The notes under the pieces are model-generated. The model did no database searches. It was not told the DNA's origin and saw only the letters and a list, made by a program, of their open reading frames with translations. Below, one piece after another: positions 45,090 through 56,300 of a stretch of 64,000 nucleotides of DNA. The position numbers were made by a program, and so were the translations under genes. Source of the stretch: Pseudomonas sp. ANT_J12 (GTDB lineage: Bacteria; Pseudomonadota; Gammaproteobacteria; Pseudomonadales; Pseudomonadaceae). The stretch lies in assembly GCF_008370045.1 (NCBI RefSeq), contig NZ_VOBN01000002.1, positions 372,001 to 436,000 on the forward strand, written 5' to 3'. How positions within the stretch are numbered: position 1 is the first letter of the stretch; each line of letters begins with the position of its first letter.

Positions 45090-47624
45090 TCAGTTCTCCA
45101 GAACCAGTGAAGTATCGACCGTGGCCTCGTGGTACAGGCGCAACGCCTCGCGCACTTGCTCGGCGCTTTCCAGCCCCAGCACTTGCTGGGCGATGGCCTG
45201 GCAATCCGCCAGATCCACTTCGCGCACCGCCGCTTTGACGGCTGGAATCAGCGGCACGCTCACCGACAGCTCATCCACCCCCAACCCCAGCAGCAGCGGG
45301 GTCGCCAGGGTTTCCGACGCCAGCGCCCCGCACACGCCCACCCATTTGCCGTGGGCATGGGCCGCTTTGACGGTGCCGGCTATCAGGCGCAGGACCGACG
45401 GGTGAAAGCTGTCGGCCTGACTGGCCAGGCGCGGGTGATCGCGGTCCATGGCCAGGGTGTATTGGGTCAGGTCGTTGGTACCGATGGAGAAGAAATCCAC
45501 CTCGGGCGCAAACAGGTCCGCCATCAATGCCGCTGCGGGCACTTCGATCATGATCCCCAACTTCGGCAGTTCCGTGAGCCCCAGCGCCAGCGCCTCCTCT
45601 TCCAGCAGTTGCCGGGCCAGACGCAATTCCGAGAGCTGCGCGACCATTGGCAACATGATGTGCAAACGGGCCAGTCCGGCGCTGCTCAGGATCGCCTTGA
45701 ACTGATCCCGCAGCAGTTGCGGACGCTCCAGGCACAGGCGAATCCCGCGCATGCCGAGGAACGGGTTGGTTTCGCTGTCCATCGGTACATAGGCCAGCGG
45801 TTTGTCGCCGCCGACATCCAAAGTGCGCACCACCAGATTGCGATTCGGCCCCAAGGCGCGGGCGATGGCGCTGTAGGTGGACGCCTGTTCGTCGTGGCTT
45901 GGTGCGTGGTTGCGGTCCAGATAGAGGAACTCCGAACGCAACAGCCCAACGCCTTCGCCGCCCAACGTCATGGCTTGCTCGGTTTCCGCCAGCGAGGCGA
46001 CGTTGGCCGTGACCTCGATGTGATGCCCGTCGCGGGTACACGCGGGGAGCGCGGCGTGGGCCAGTTCATGTTGATGGCGTTTCTGCCGTTGCTGGCGGTT
46101 GGCTTGCAGTTGCTCGATGGCGGCCAGGTCCGGGTCGAGGTGCAGTTCGCCCTTGTCGGCGTCGAGCAGCACCTGGGTGCCATTGGCCAGCGTCAGCACT
46201 TGCACCGGTAACCCGCAAATCGCCGGCAGGCCAGCGGCCCGGGCCAGAATCGCGACGTGGCTGGTGGCGCCACCGCCCACCGTGGCGAAGCCCAGCACCT
46301 TGCGGGTGTCGAGCCCGGCGGTCTGGGAGGGGGTCAGTTGTTCGGCGATCAGGATGGCGCCGTCCGGCAATTCCAGAGCGCTGTCCTCCACGCCGAGGAT
46401 CCGTTTGAGCACCCGTTGCCCGACATCCGCCAGATCCGCCGCCCGCTCCGCCAGCAGGGCGTTGCCCATGCCCTTGAACAAAGTGGCCGTCGCCTCGGTG
46501 GCCGCGCGCCAGGCGAACGCCGCGCTTTTGCCTTCGTCGATCAGCCCCTGCGCCACTCCCAGCAAAGTCGGGTCTTCGAGCAGTTCCTGATGCGCCTTGA
46601 AGATGTCTGCTTGCGCGTTGCCCTTGGCGTTGTCGCGTAACTGTTGCAGGGACGCCTGCGCTTCGGCCAGGCCCCGGGCCAGGTGATCGTGTTCCTCCAG
46701 CGGTGTGGTGCCGAGCTCAATGACTTGCAGTGTTTGCTCGGCGATCTGCACCACTTGGCCAAACGCCGATCCGGCGGAGGCACACACGCCGCGCAACACG
46801 GTCAGCGTCGGAGTCTCGGTTTCCTTCGCGTCAACCTGGGTCGAGGCCGCGCCGGCTTCACCACAGCCATTGATCAACAGCTCGGTCAATGTCGTGATCG
46901 CCGCTTCAGCATCCGGGCCCGCCGCGCTGACTTGCACCACATCGCCGTGGGCGGTCTGCAACGTCATGATCGCCACCAGGGATTTGGCGTTCACGCTGTC
47001 CTGCTGCTTGTGCAGGAAAATGCTCGCTGAAAACTGTTTGGCAGCCTGGGCGAACACTGCTGCCGGGCGGGCGTGCAAGCCGTTCGGGTTGGCTAGCGTC
47101 ACCGGTTTGGAGAACAGCGCCAGGCCTTCCTCCGGCAACCCTTCATCCATCGTTTGCCCGGTGCTGTGCACGCCCAACAATGGCTGGCCACTGTCGACCA
47201 CGCCCGTTTCGGGCACCAGCCAGGTGAACGGCTCACCGCTGACCACCAGCATCAAGGTCAACAGACTGCGTGCATGCAAGGCGATGTAATCGGCATCGAA
47301 CTCGATCAGCGACTGCCCGATATCGACCTGCTCGCCCTCTTCGACCAACCGGGTAAACCCCTTCCCCGCCAGGTTCACCGTGTCGAGGCCGATATGCATC
47401 AACACCTGCACGCCGTTTTCATCGGTGATGCTGACGGCATGGCCGCTGGCCTGCACATTGCTGATGATCCCGGCCAGTGGTGCACACAAGGTATTGGACG
47501 TCGGATCGATGCACAGGCCATCGCCGATCACGCGACTGGAGAACACCGGATCGGGCACCTGATCCAGCGGCATCAATACGCCAGATAGCGGCGCATGCAG
47601 TTGCAAATGTTGGGGTGTGGCCAT
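45090..47624 (-). CDS. EIIA-HPr-EI fusion (phosphoenolpyruvate-protein phosphotransferase)
   Basis: An 844-residue general PTS protein of NagF/FPr-like type. Domain order: glucose-type EIIA (1-150, active His in VLMHIGLDTV), HPr (about 180-260, active His in ANPNGLHARPAA) and EI (about 280-840, active His in GGGATSHVAILAR, PEP-binding site near IGTNDLTQYT). It transfers phosphate from PEP to EIIA and then to the EIIBC TreP, which has no EIIA of its own. The position behind treP-treC-lamB assigns it to trehalose uptake. All active histidines are present. Confidence 0.93.
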   Translation of the reverse strand: MATPQHLQLHAPLSGVLMPLDQVPDPVFSSRVIGDGLCIDPTSNTLCAPLAGIISNVQASGHAVSITDENGVQVLMHIGLDTVNLAGKGFTRLVEEGEQVDIGQSLIEFDADYIALHARSLLTLMLVVSGEPFTWLVPETGVVDSGQPLLGVHSTGQTMDEGLPEEGLALFSKPVTLANPNGLHARPAAVFAQAAKQFSASIFLHKQQDSVNAKSLVAIMTLQTAHGDVVQVSAAGPDAEAAITTLTELLINGCGEAGAASTQVDAKETETPTLTVLRGVCASAGSAFGQVVQIAEQTLQVIELGTTPLEEHDHLARGLAEAQASLQQLRDNAKGNAQADIFKAHQELLEDPTLLGVAQGLIDEGKSAAFAWRAATEATATLFKGMGNALLAERAADLADVGQRVLKRILGVEDSALELPDGAILIAEQLTPSQTAGLDTRKVLGFATVGGGATSHVAILARAAGLPAICGLPVQVLTLANGTQVLLDADKGELHLDPDLAAIEQLQANRQQRQKRHQHELAHAALPACTRDGHHIEVTANVASLAETEQAMTLGGEGVGLLRSEFLYLDRNHAPSHDEQASTYSAIARALGPNRNLVVRTLDVGGDKPLAYVPMDSETNPFLGMRGIRLCLERPQLLRDQFKAILSSAGLARLHIMLPMVAQLSELRLARQLLEEEALALGLTELPKLGIMIEVPAAALMADLFAPEVDFFSIGTNDLTQYTLAMDRDHPRLASQADSFHPSVLRLIAGTVKAAHAHGKWVGVCGALASETLATPLLLGLGVDELSVSVPLIPAVKAAVREVDLADCQAIAQQVLGLESAEQVREALRLYHEATVDTSLVLEN

Positions 47625-47669
47625 GACGTCACCTGCTGTTTTGTTCTTTTAAAAGACGCTGCGATACCC

Positions 47670-47762
47670 GTAGGAGCGGCTGAAGGCTGCGATCTTTTCT
47701 CCTGGACTCGCTTGAGTCTGGAGCGAAAGATCAAAAGATCGCAGCCTTCGGCAGTTCCTACG
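47670..47762. repeat. GTAGGAGCGGCTGAAGGCTGCGATC-type palindromic repeat
   Basis: Left CGTAGGAGCGGCTGAAGGCT, right arm near-complement ending GTTCCTACG. Inner hairpin GATCTTTTCTCC/GGAGCGAAAGATC. Lies between lamB and the EI fusion gene, inside the operon. Confidence 0.75.
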
Positions 47763-47773
47763 AGGTTATGCGT

Positions 47774-49000
<1,227 letters not shown>

Positions 49001-49092
49001 CTACCCCATTATTTTTATTGTGTGCTGCAGCAAAAACGGCGCGCAAAACTCCCCCGCGCAGTGTTCTGCGTGTTTTTAAAATCGGTGTTTTT

Positions 49093-50742
49093 TTAGTGGT
49101 TAGTCAGGTGCAGCACGAACGACTCAAAGGGCCGTAGAAACACCTGCCGATTGCGCGGCGGACAGTCCGGGTAATTGCTGATCACCAGCCGTTGCGACAT
49201 CCCTTCGCTGAGCACTTCATCCGGCAATTCAACTTCACAGGTTGTGCCGTAGAAGTTGTTCAACACCAGCAATCGCTCATCCTGGCCCTCCCTTGTGTAG
49301 GCCCAGACTTGCGTGTGTTCAGGCAGCAATTGCCGGTACACACCGTCGGACATCAGCGCTTCGTTGCGACGCAACGCGATCAACCGGCGGTAGTGATGCA
49401 GCACCGATTCCGGGTCGTCGAACTGGCTGGCGACGTTGATCTGCGCGGCGTTGGCCGGCACGCTGATCCACGGTTCGGCGACGCTGAAACCGGCGTTTGG
49501 CTCGGCGTTCCAGTGCATCGGCGTGCGGCCGTTGTCCCGGGACTTTTGCATGATCGCCGCCATGTTGTCGGCATCGCTGACCCCGGCATCGCGCTGGAGG
49601 CGATGGATGTTCAGGGTCTCGACATCGCGGTACTGATCGATGTGATCGAAGCCCGGATTGGTCATCCCCAGCTCTTCGCCCTGGTACACAAACGGCGTGC
49701 CCTGGAGGAAGTGCAACGCGGTGCCGAGCATCTTCGCCGACACCACCCGATGCTCGCCGTCGTGACCAAAACGCGACACCACGCGCGGCTGATCGTGGTT
49801 ACACCAGAACAACGCATTCCAGCCACCGCCGGCCTGCATGCCGGTCTGCCAATCAGAGAGGATGCGCTTGAGTTGCAGGAAGTCGAAGTCGGCGCGAATC
49901 CACTTTTGCAGGTTCGGGTAATCGACCTTCAAGTGATGGAAATTGAAGGTCATCGACAGTTCTTTCGACTCCGGTCGCGAGTAGCGAATGCAGTGCTCAA
50001 GGCTGGTGGAAGACATCTCGCCGACGTTGATCAGGTCGTGGCCTTCAAACACTTCGCGGTGCATCTGCTGCAAGTACTCGTGGACGTTCGGGCCGTCGGT
50101 GTAGAAGCGGCGACCGTCGCTGTTGTCCTCGGGGAAGTCCGCGGGTTTGGAGATCAGGTTGATCACGTCCAGACGGAAACCGCCCACGCCTTTGTCGCGC
50201 CAGAACCGCATCATCTTGAACACTTCGGCGCGCACCTTGGGGTTGTCCCAATTGAGGTCGGCCTGGGTGTGGTCGAACAGGTGCAGGAAGTACTGGCCGG
50301 TCTGGGCCTCGTACTCCCAGGCCGAACCACCGAACTTGGATTCCCAGTTGTTCGGCTGGTCGCGCCAGATATAGAAGTCGCGGTACGGGTTGTCGAGACT
50401 GCTGCGGGCCTGCTGGAACCATTCGTGCTCGACCGAGGTGTGGTTGACCACGATGTCGAGCATCAACTTGATCCCGCGTTTGCCGGCCTCGGCAATCAGC
50501 AATTCGCAATCGGCCATGGTCCCGTAACTCGGGTCGATGGCGTAGTAATCGCTGATGTCGTAGCCGTTGTCGCGCTGGGGCGAACGCAGGAACGGTGTGA
50601 TCCACAGGCAATCGACACCCAGCCAGTGCAGGTAGTCGAGCTTGGCCACGACGCCAAGCAAATCCCCGGTCGGGTTGCCGGCGTGGCTGTGAAAGCTTTT
50701 CGGGTAGATCTGGTAGATCACCGAACGTTGCCAGTCTTGCAT
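49093..50742 (-). CDS. treC: Alpha,alpha-phosphotrehalase (trehalose-6-phosphate hydrolase)
   Basis: A 549-residue GH13 enzyme. Conserved regions are DIVVNHTSVEHEWF (region I, near 99), GGFRLDVINLI (region II with nucleophile Asp near 202), VGEMSST (region III, acid Glu near 255) and LFWCNHDQPRVVSRFG (region IV). It hydrolyses the trehalose-6-phosphate produced by TreP to glucose and glucose-6-phosphate. The gap to treP (about 120 bases) holds an inverted repeat, so internal mRNA processing is possible. Confidence 0.95.
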   Translation of the reverse strand: MQDWQRSVIYQIYPKSFHSHAGNPTGDLLGVVAKLDYLHWLGVDCLWITPFLRSPQRDNGYDISDYYAIDPSYGTMADCELLIAEAGKRGIKLMLDIVVNHTSVEHEWFQQARSSLDNPYRDFYIWRDQPNNWESKFGGSAWEYEAQTGQYFLHLFDHTQADLNWDNPKVRAEVFKMMRFWRDKGVGGFRLDVINLISKPADFPEDNSDGRRFYTDGPNVHEYLQQMHREVFEGHDLINVGEMSSTSLEHCIRYSRPESKELSMTFNFHHLKVDYPNLQKWIRADFDFLQLKRILSDWQTGMQAGGGWNALFWCNHDQPRVVSRFGHDGEHRVVSAKMLGTALHFLQGTPFVYQGEELGMTNPGFDHIDQYRDVETLNIHRLQRDAGVSDADNMAAIMQKSRDNGRTPMHWNAEPNAGFSVAEPWISVPANAAQINVASQFDDPESVLHHYRRLIALRRNEALMSDGVYRQLLPEHTQVWAYTREGQDERLLVLNNFYGTTCEVELPDEVLSEGMSQRLVISNYPDCPPRNRQVFLRPFESFVLHLTNH

Positions 50743-50784
50743 GGCGGAATTCCTTCAATTGGTTGTGTATTGGCCTTGAGGGCC

Positions 50785-50855
50785 TCTTCGCGGGCAAGCC
50801 TCGCTCCTACATTGGAATGCGTAACCCTGTAGGAGCGAGGCTTGCCCGCGAAGGC
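50785..50855. repeat. TGTAGGAGC-family repeat, outward arms
   Basis: The complement CTTCGCGGGCAAGCCTCGCT precedes the direct arm GTAGGAGCGAGGCTTGCCCG, so arms point outwards. Lies between treC and treP. Confidence 0.8.
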
Positions 50856-50861
50856 GATCTG

Positions 50862-52304
50862 TCAGGCAACCCGAAACCCCGGCCGGACAATCTTCATGCT
50901 CAACCCACAGGTCAAAACAAACGGCACAACCATCGCGATGATCATCCCGATGACAAACATCGGGATGAACTGCGGAATGATCGAGATAAAACCGGGCAAG
51001 CCGCCGACGCCAATCGCCGACGCCTGGACCTTGTTCATCGACAGGAAGATGCAGCCCAGGGCCGAGCCGATCAGCGCCGAATAAAACGGGAATTTGTAGC
51101 GCAGGTTGACGCCGAACATCGCCGGTTCGGTGATGCCGAAGTAAGCGGAAATCGCCGAGGTCGAGGCCATGCTTTTGTCCCGCACGTTGCGGGTCATGTA
51201 GAACACCGCCAGTGCCGCGCTGCCCTGGGCGAGGTTGGACATGACGATCATCGGCCAGATGAAGGTGCCGCCCTGGGTGGAAATAAGCTGCAAGTCCACG
51301 GCGAGGAACATGTGGTGCATGCCGGTGATCACCAGTGGCGCATAGAGCAGACCAAAGATCGCCCCGCCCACCATCGGCGCCAGGTCAAACAGAGTGACCA
51401 CGCCTTCGGTGATCAGGATGCCGAGGTGCCGGGTTACCGGACCAATCACCGCCAGCGCCAACACGCCGGTGACAACGATGGTGGTGATCGGCACCACCAG
51501 CAATTGCACGGCATTCGGCACCCGCGCCCGCAGCCATTTCTCGATGACGCTCATCACGTAGGCCGCCAGCAGGATCGGCAGGATCTGCCCCTGGTAGCCA
51601 ACCTTCTCGATCTTGAACCAGCCGAAAATATCGAAGTACGGCAGGCTCTGACCGTCGAGCCCGGCCACCGCTTTACCGTAGTTCCAGGCGTTGAGCAGGT
51701 CCGGGTGTACCAGCATCAGGCCGAGCACGATGCCGAGGATTTCGCTGCCGCCAAAGCGCTTGGCCGCCGACCAGCCCACCAGCGCCGGCAAGAATACAAA
51801 CGAGGTGTTGGCCATCAGGTTGATCAGGCTCCAGATGCCATCCAGGCTTGGATACGCATCCAGCAAGGTCTTGCCCTCGATGAACATGCCCTTGGCGCCG
51901 ATCAGGTTGTTGATGCCCATCAGCAGGCCGGCAATGATCAGCGCCGGCAGGATCGGCATGAACACATCGGAAAACACCCGCACCAGACGCTGCATGGCAT
52001 TGATCTTATCCGCGCTCTTTTGTTTAACGTCGGCGATGGTCGACGCGGCAAGACCGGTTTGCCGGCGCAATTCGGCGTAGACCTTTTCCACTTCGCCGGG
52101 GCCGATCACCACCTGGAACAGGCCACCGGTGAAGAACGAGCCTTTGACCAGATCAATCTGGTTCAGCGTGGCGCTGTTGACCAGGCTCGGGTCCTTGAGG
52201 GCCAGGCGCAAACGCGTCACGCAGTGCGCCGCCTGCTCAAGGTTGTCGCTGCCACCGAGGCTGACAAGCAGCTCGCTGGCGATATTCGGATAGTCGTGGC
52301 TCAT
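50862..52304 (-). CDS. treP: Trehalose PTS permease EIIBC
   Basis: A 480-residue fusion. EIIB is at 1-90, with phospho-Cys in AAHCVTRLRLALKDP; EIIC at about 105-475 has about ten membrane helices and the family segments LPALIIAGLLMGINNL and HMFLAVDLQLI. It imports trehalose as trehalose-6-phosphate, with phosphate from the EIIA of the fusion protein. The ATG at 52304 begins MSHDYPNIASELLVSLGG. It is the first gene of the operon and faces treR, with two operator-like sites between. Confidence 0.93.
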   Translation of the reverse strand: MSHDYPNIASELLVSLGGSDNLEQAAHCVTRLRLALKDPSLVNSATLNQIDLVKGSFFTGGLFQVVIGPGEVEKVYAELRRQTGLAASTIADVKQKSADKINAMQRLVRVFSDVFMPILPALIIAGLLMGINNLIGAKGMFIEGKTLLDAYPSLDGIWSLINLMANTSFVFLPALVGWSAAKRFGGSEILGIVLGLMLVHPDLLNAWNYGKAVAGLDGQSLPYFDIFGWFKIEKVGYQGQILPILLAAYVMSVIEKWLRARVPNAVQLLVVPITTIVVTGVLALAVIGPVTRHLGILITEGVVTLFDLAPMVGGAIFGLLYAPLVITGMHHMFLAVDLQLISTQGGTFIWPMIVMSNLAQGSAALAVFYMTRNVRDKSMASTSAISAYFGITEPAMFGVNLRYKFPFYSALIGSALGCIFLSMNKVQASAIGVGGLPGFISIIPQFIPMFVIGMIIAMVVPFVLTCGLSMKIVRPGFRVA

Positions 52305-52358
52305 GCTTAATCTTCCGCTGTAGTTTTTTGTTATTGGCAGCACGCCGAAACGAAAAGT

Positions 52359-52374
52359 ACTCGTCTGTACGAGT
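52359..52374. promoter_or_regulatory. TreR operator-like site, proximal to treP
   Basis: ACTCGTCTGTACGAGT, arms ACTCGT/ACGAGT with a four-base spacer. It is the exact reverse complement of the site at 52385. Lies in the treP promoter area, so probably a repressor site. Confidence 0.8.
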
Positions 52375-52384
52375 TAAAGCAACA

Positions 52385-52400
52385 ACTCGTACAGACGAGT
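52385..52400. promoter_or_regulatory. TreR operator-like site, distal
   Basis: ACTCGTACAGACGAGT, reverse complement of the 52359 site, with 26 bases between starts. Two sites suggest cooperative TreR binding. Confidence 0.8.
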
Positions 52401-52540
52401 TTGATTTTGTTTATCCCGGCGCCGACCGGCGGCGAAATTTCCTACCCCTCAAGTCAAAGAAACCTATTGCCGCATGGACAATTGCCTACCCTGCCCTTAA
52501 GGTTCAAAACCTTGAGCACAGCGCGGCATAGAGCCATCCC

Positions 52541-53245
52541 ATGAGTAAATACAACCAGATCTACACCGATCTGCTTGCCAGCATCACCACCGAACGTCTG
52601 GAACGTGGCGCGCGGTTGCCCTCCGAAACCGAACTGATGGACAGCTACCAGGCGAGTCGCGGCACCGTGCGCAAGGCCATCGAGCAGTTACAGGAGCGTG
52701 GCTTCGCGCAGAAAGTCCACGGTAAAGGCACCTTTGTGCTGTCGACCAACCCGATCGAGTTTCAATTGGGAGGCATCGTCAGCTTCCAGGAAACCTATCC
52801 ACGCCTGGGCAACGACGTCAGCACCGAAGTGGTCGAGTTTGATCAGATACCGCTTGAGGGCCCGCTGCTGGAGCACATCAAGGCCGAGGCAGGCAGCCTG
52901 ATCACGCGGATCAAACGCGTGCGGCGGATCGACGGCAAGCGGGTGATCCTCGACATCAACCATTTCGTCAGCGACGTGATTCCCGGCCTGTCCCGCGAAA
53001 TCGCCGAACACTCGATCTACGCCTTCATCGAACAGACCCTGCAACTGCAAATCGCCTATGCCCAGCGCACCATCGAAGCGGTGCCCCGGGGCAAGGACGA
53101 TCAGTTGCTATTGGATCTGGATGGCCAGAGCCATGTGATCGTGGTCAGTAACCAGACGTTTTTGCAGGATGGGCGGCAGTTCGAATACACCGAATCGCGG
53201 CATACGCTGGATAAGTTCTACTTTTCGGACGTGGCGCGGCGCTGA
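52541..53245 (+). CDS. treR: Trehalose operon repressor, GntR/HutC family
   Basis: A 234-residue regulator. N-terminal winged helix shows ARLPSETELMDSYQASRGTVRKAIEQL with recognition helix around residues 40-55; the effector domain (UTRA) begins near residue 85. In related TreR proteins, trehalose-6-phosphate releases the repressor. It is divergent from treP. The two ACTCGT-N4-ACGAGT sites between the genes are its likely targets. Confidence 0.93.
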   Translation: MSKYNQIYTDLLASITTERLERGARLPSETELMDSYQASRGTVRKAIEQLQERGFAQKVHGKGTFVLSTNPIEFQLGGIVSFQETYPRLGNDVSTEVVEFDQIPLEGPLLEHIKAEAGSLITRIKRVRRIDGKRVILDINHFVSDVIPGLSREIAEHSIYAFIEQTLQLQIAYAQRTIEAVPRGKDDQLLLDLDGQSHVIVVSNQTFLQDGRQFEYTESRHTLDKFYFSDVARR

Positions 53246-53380
53246 TTCGTACAAGGTCAACGGTTGTATTCCCTGCTTCAGGTCGACCGGAGCCTGCAAT
53301 AAACAGCGCCGGATCCGACAGCTTTATTGCCTCTTCCTTGGGATAGTGAGGGTGAAAAACACCTGTCAAGGAAGATAGAC

Positions 53381-56300
53381 ATGCTTGCAACGCCCCCCGT
53401 TTCTCACGCCCCCGAGTTGCCCGGCTCCGCCGATGCGAAGGCACTCAAGGCGCTGGTCCCGGCGCTGATCGACGCCTGCCCCGACCTGTATGACATGGCG
53501 ACCACCTTCGCCACGCGCATCCTCAATGACCATGGCATCACCACGCTGAAACCCGATCAGGTCTACTGGCACCGCTTTCACGGCTCCCAAAGCAACGACA
53601 AGACATTCACCGGCTGGGAGCACCTGGAACACCCCTACGACTCCATGACCCTGACGCAACTGGTGATCACCCGCTTCACCGTGCACGATCAGGACAACGC
53701 CGACCTGCTCGACAACGACTGCGGCTTCTACACCGCAGGGCCCGATGTCGGGGTCTACGACCAGACCAATGAGGTCAAGCTGTTCGGCAGCCAGGTGATG
53801 AAAGCGTTCTGGGCGTTCAACTTCCTCGATCATTTCCGGACCAGCGCCGAGACATTCTGGAGCCAGCAGGGCGACACGTTCAGGACCCTGGCCAAATGCA
53901 CCTTCCTGGCCAAAGCCATCGAGGACCGCGAGGGCGGTCGATTGTCGGATGACAACTTCGCTACGGTGATCAAGGCCTGCGCCAGCAATGTCAGTTGGCC
54001 GGTGACCCGGACAATGCTCGATGCCTCCATCCAGCCAGGCACCGGCTTACGGCTGCGACGCTTGAAAGTCGGCAACTATGTCGCCAGCGATATCCTGTGC
54101 ATCGTCGACCAGCAGGGCCGGCAGATCCTCTATGTGCCCGGCGAGGTCTGGGGCTTTCATGTACTCGACAGCACCGAGGACCTGCACTGGTGGGTGATGT
54201 CCCAGGTCGAACAGCCCGAGAACCGCAAGCGTTTCATGGCGCATTTCCAGGTGGCCGACCACGACATCATGGAAGACACCGCCAGCCTCACCACTGCGCG
54301 GAAGTGGTTGCTGGCGGCCTTCCCGGTGGCGAATCTGCTCAGCACGGTTTTCCACGAACCCCATATCGAAAACGTCGGCCTCAACCACGTGCTGGACCTG
54401 CTGTTCAGCGCCTGGAGAAACCACGACCACTCCCTGCTCAGCGTGCAGGATGCGTGGATCAGCAACGACCCGTTCACCCACCTGCGTGACGCGACCCACG
54501 CGCGCATGCTCAGCGACGCCGGCTACATGATGCATTCCAACGGCGAGCTGCGAAAAAAACTGTGGATCGGTTACCTGAATGCCTTCGGACGGATGTTCGG
54601 TCCGCTGGCGGCGGTGGGCTGGCCGGTGGCCCTGGCAGCGGTAGGGGCAGGCGTTGCGAATATCGGGCTGAATATCGACCAGGCGGTCAACGGCAAGACA
54701 CCCACCGAGCGCAAGTCCGGGGTGACCGGCGCTGTATTCGCCGTGATCGACACACTCTTCAACGCGATGTTCCTCAAGACCGGCGAGCGCCTGCCCGAGA
54801 TCGCCCAGGCCAATGACAGCGTGGCCGGCGAAGAACGGCTGGGAGCCGAGATCGCTGATGAAGAGGAGCCGCCCCTGCTGCACAGCATTGCCCCGGAACG
54901 AGTGGCGGCGCTGGGCGAGGAAGACAGCTTCCTGGAATCGCTGCGCGCCGAGATCACCGAGAACACCCGCGAAGGCACGGGGGAGCGCCAGGGCATCATC
55001 GAGACCCAGAGCGGCAAGACCTACATCTACCTGCGCCAAGGCCTCACGTCTGCCCACTTCCAGGTGCGTTACGTCAAGGAAGCCAAGGGCTGGCTGATCG
55101 TTGACCCGAAGAATCCCTGGTCGTTCTACCGCAATGTGCCGGTGCACCTGAACGAATACAAACGCTGGGAAACTGTCGCCAGCCCAGGCCTCAAGGGCGG
55201 CAAGCCGATGTTTGGGTTCAAGCCCTGGGGACGCTCGCCATCGCCCCTGCCGACGGTCGAGACCCCGGCTACCGCCTATGACGTCCCCGAAGCCGAGCGG
55301 CCCGACCTGCAACGCATCGCCAACCAGGGCGGTGACTTCAAAGAGCTGGACGAACGTTACTCAGGCGGCCATGACCTGGACGACTTCAACGCGTTACGGC
55401 ACAGGCTGCATGACGATGCCCGGGCGTTTTTCGCCGATCCGCCGCTGCCGGCCCGTCCTGAAATACCGACGTTCGCCGCCGACGCGCCGCCCAAGGTCAT
55501 TCTCCAGCGCCTGCTCGGGGATAACCCCGGCCTGGTGATCGGCGAAAACCATGCGAGTGACGCCAGTAAACGTTTCCTGATCGAAAACATGCCGCTACTG
55601 GCCAAGCAGAAGGTCAAGACGCTGTACCTGGAGCATGTGCTGACGGATTTCCATCAAGCCGACCTGGACCTGTTCAATCGCACCGGCAAGCTGTCTGAGA
55701 ACCTGGAGAAATACCTGCGGCGGCTAGACAAGGGCCACCACACTGACCCCACCGGCCGGTACACCTTCCTGGAAGTGGTCAGGAGTGCACAAAAAAATCA
55801 CTTGCGGGTGCAAGCCATCGATTGCGCGGCCAGTTATCGCAGCAAAGGGTTGCTCGGTGTGGAACTGAACTATCGGCAAACAATGATGAATTTCTTCGCG
55901 CGCGGGGTCATTGAGGCCGATCAGGCAGCGCGTGGCGTCCACAAATGGGTGGCGTTGGTAGGTAACAGCCATGCCAATACCTACAAGGGCGTGCCAGGTT
56001 TGAGCGAACTGGAAGGCACGGTAGGCCTGCGCATCGAAGATGCGCAGATTGGCGAGGCTCGTGGAATAGAGCCGGATCCCGGGCGCACCACCCTGCAGAT
56101 GGGCGCTGCGCCTACTACCGTCACGAGCGACCTGCGCCTGCAGTTGGAAACGCCCGTCGAAGTCAGTGCGGCGCGCAAACTCGATGCCAGCATGCCTGTG
56201 CCCGGCATGTACCGACTCGCTGAAGAACAGGGACAAACGCTGATCGTCAGCCGGGCTCGCGACGGTTGGATCAAGTGCACACTGCTGCAACAGGATAAGG

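Noticed and set aside
53327..53380. Upstream start of the tandem TIKI toxin
   Set aside because: These codons precede the AAGGAAGA ribosome site at ATG 53381 and do not look coding.
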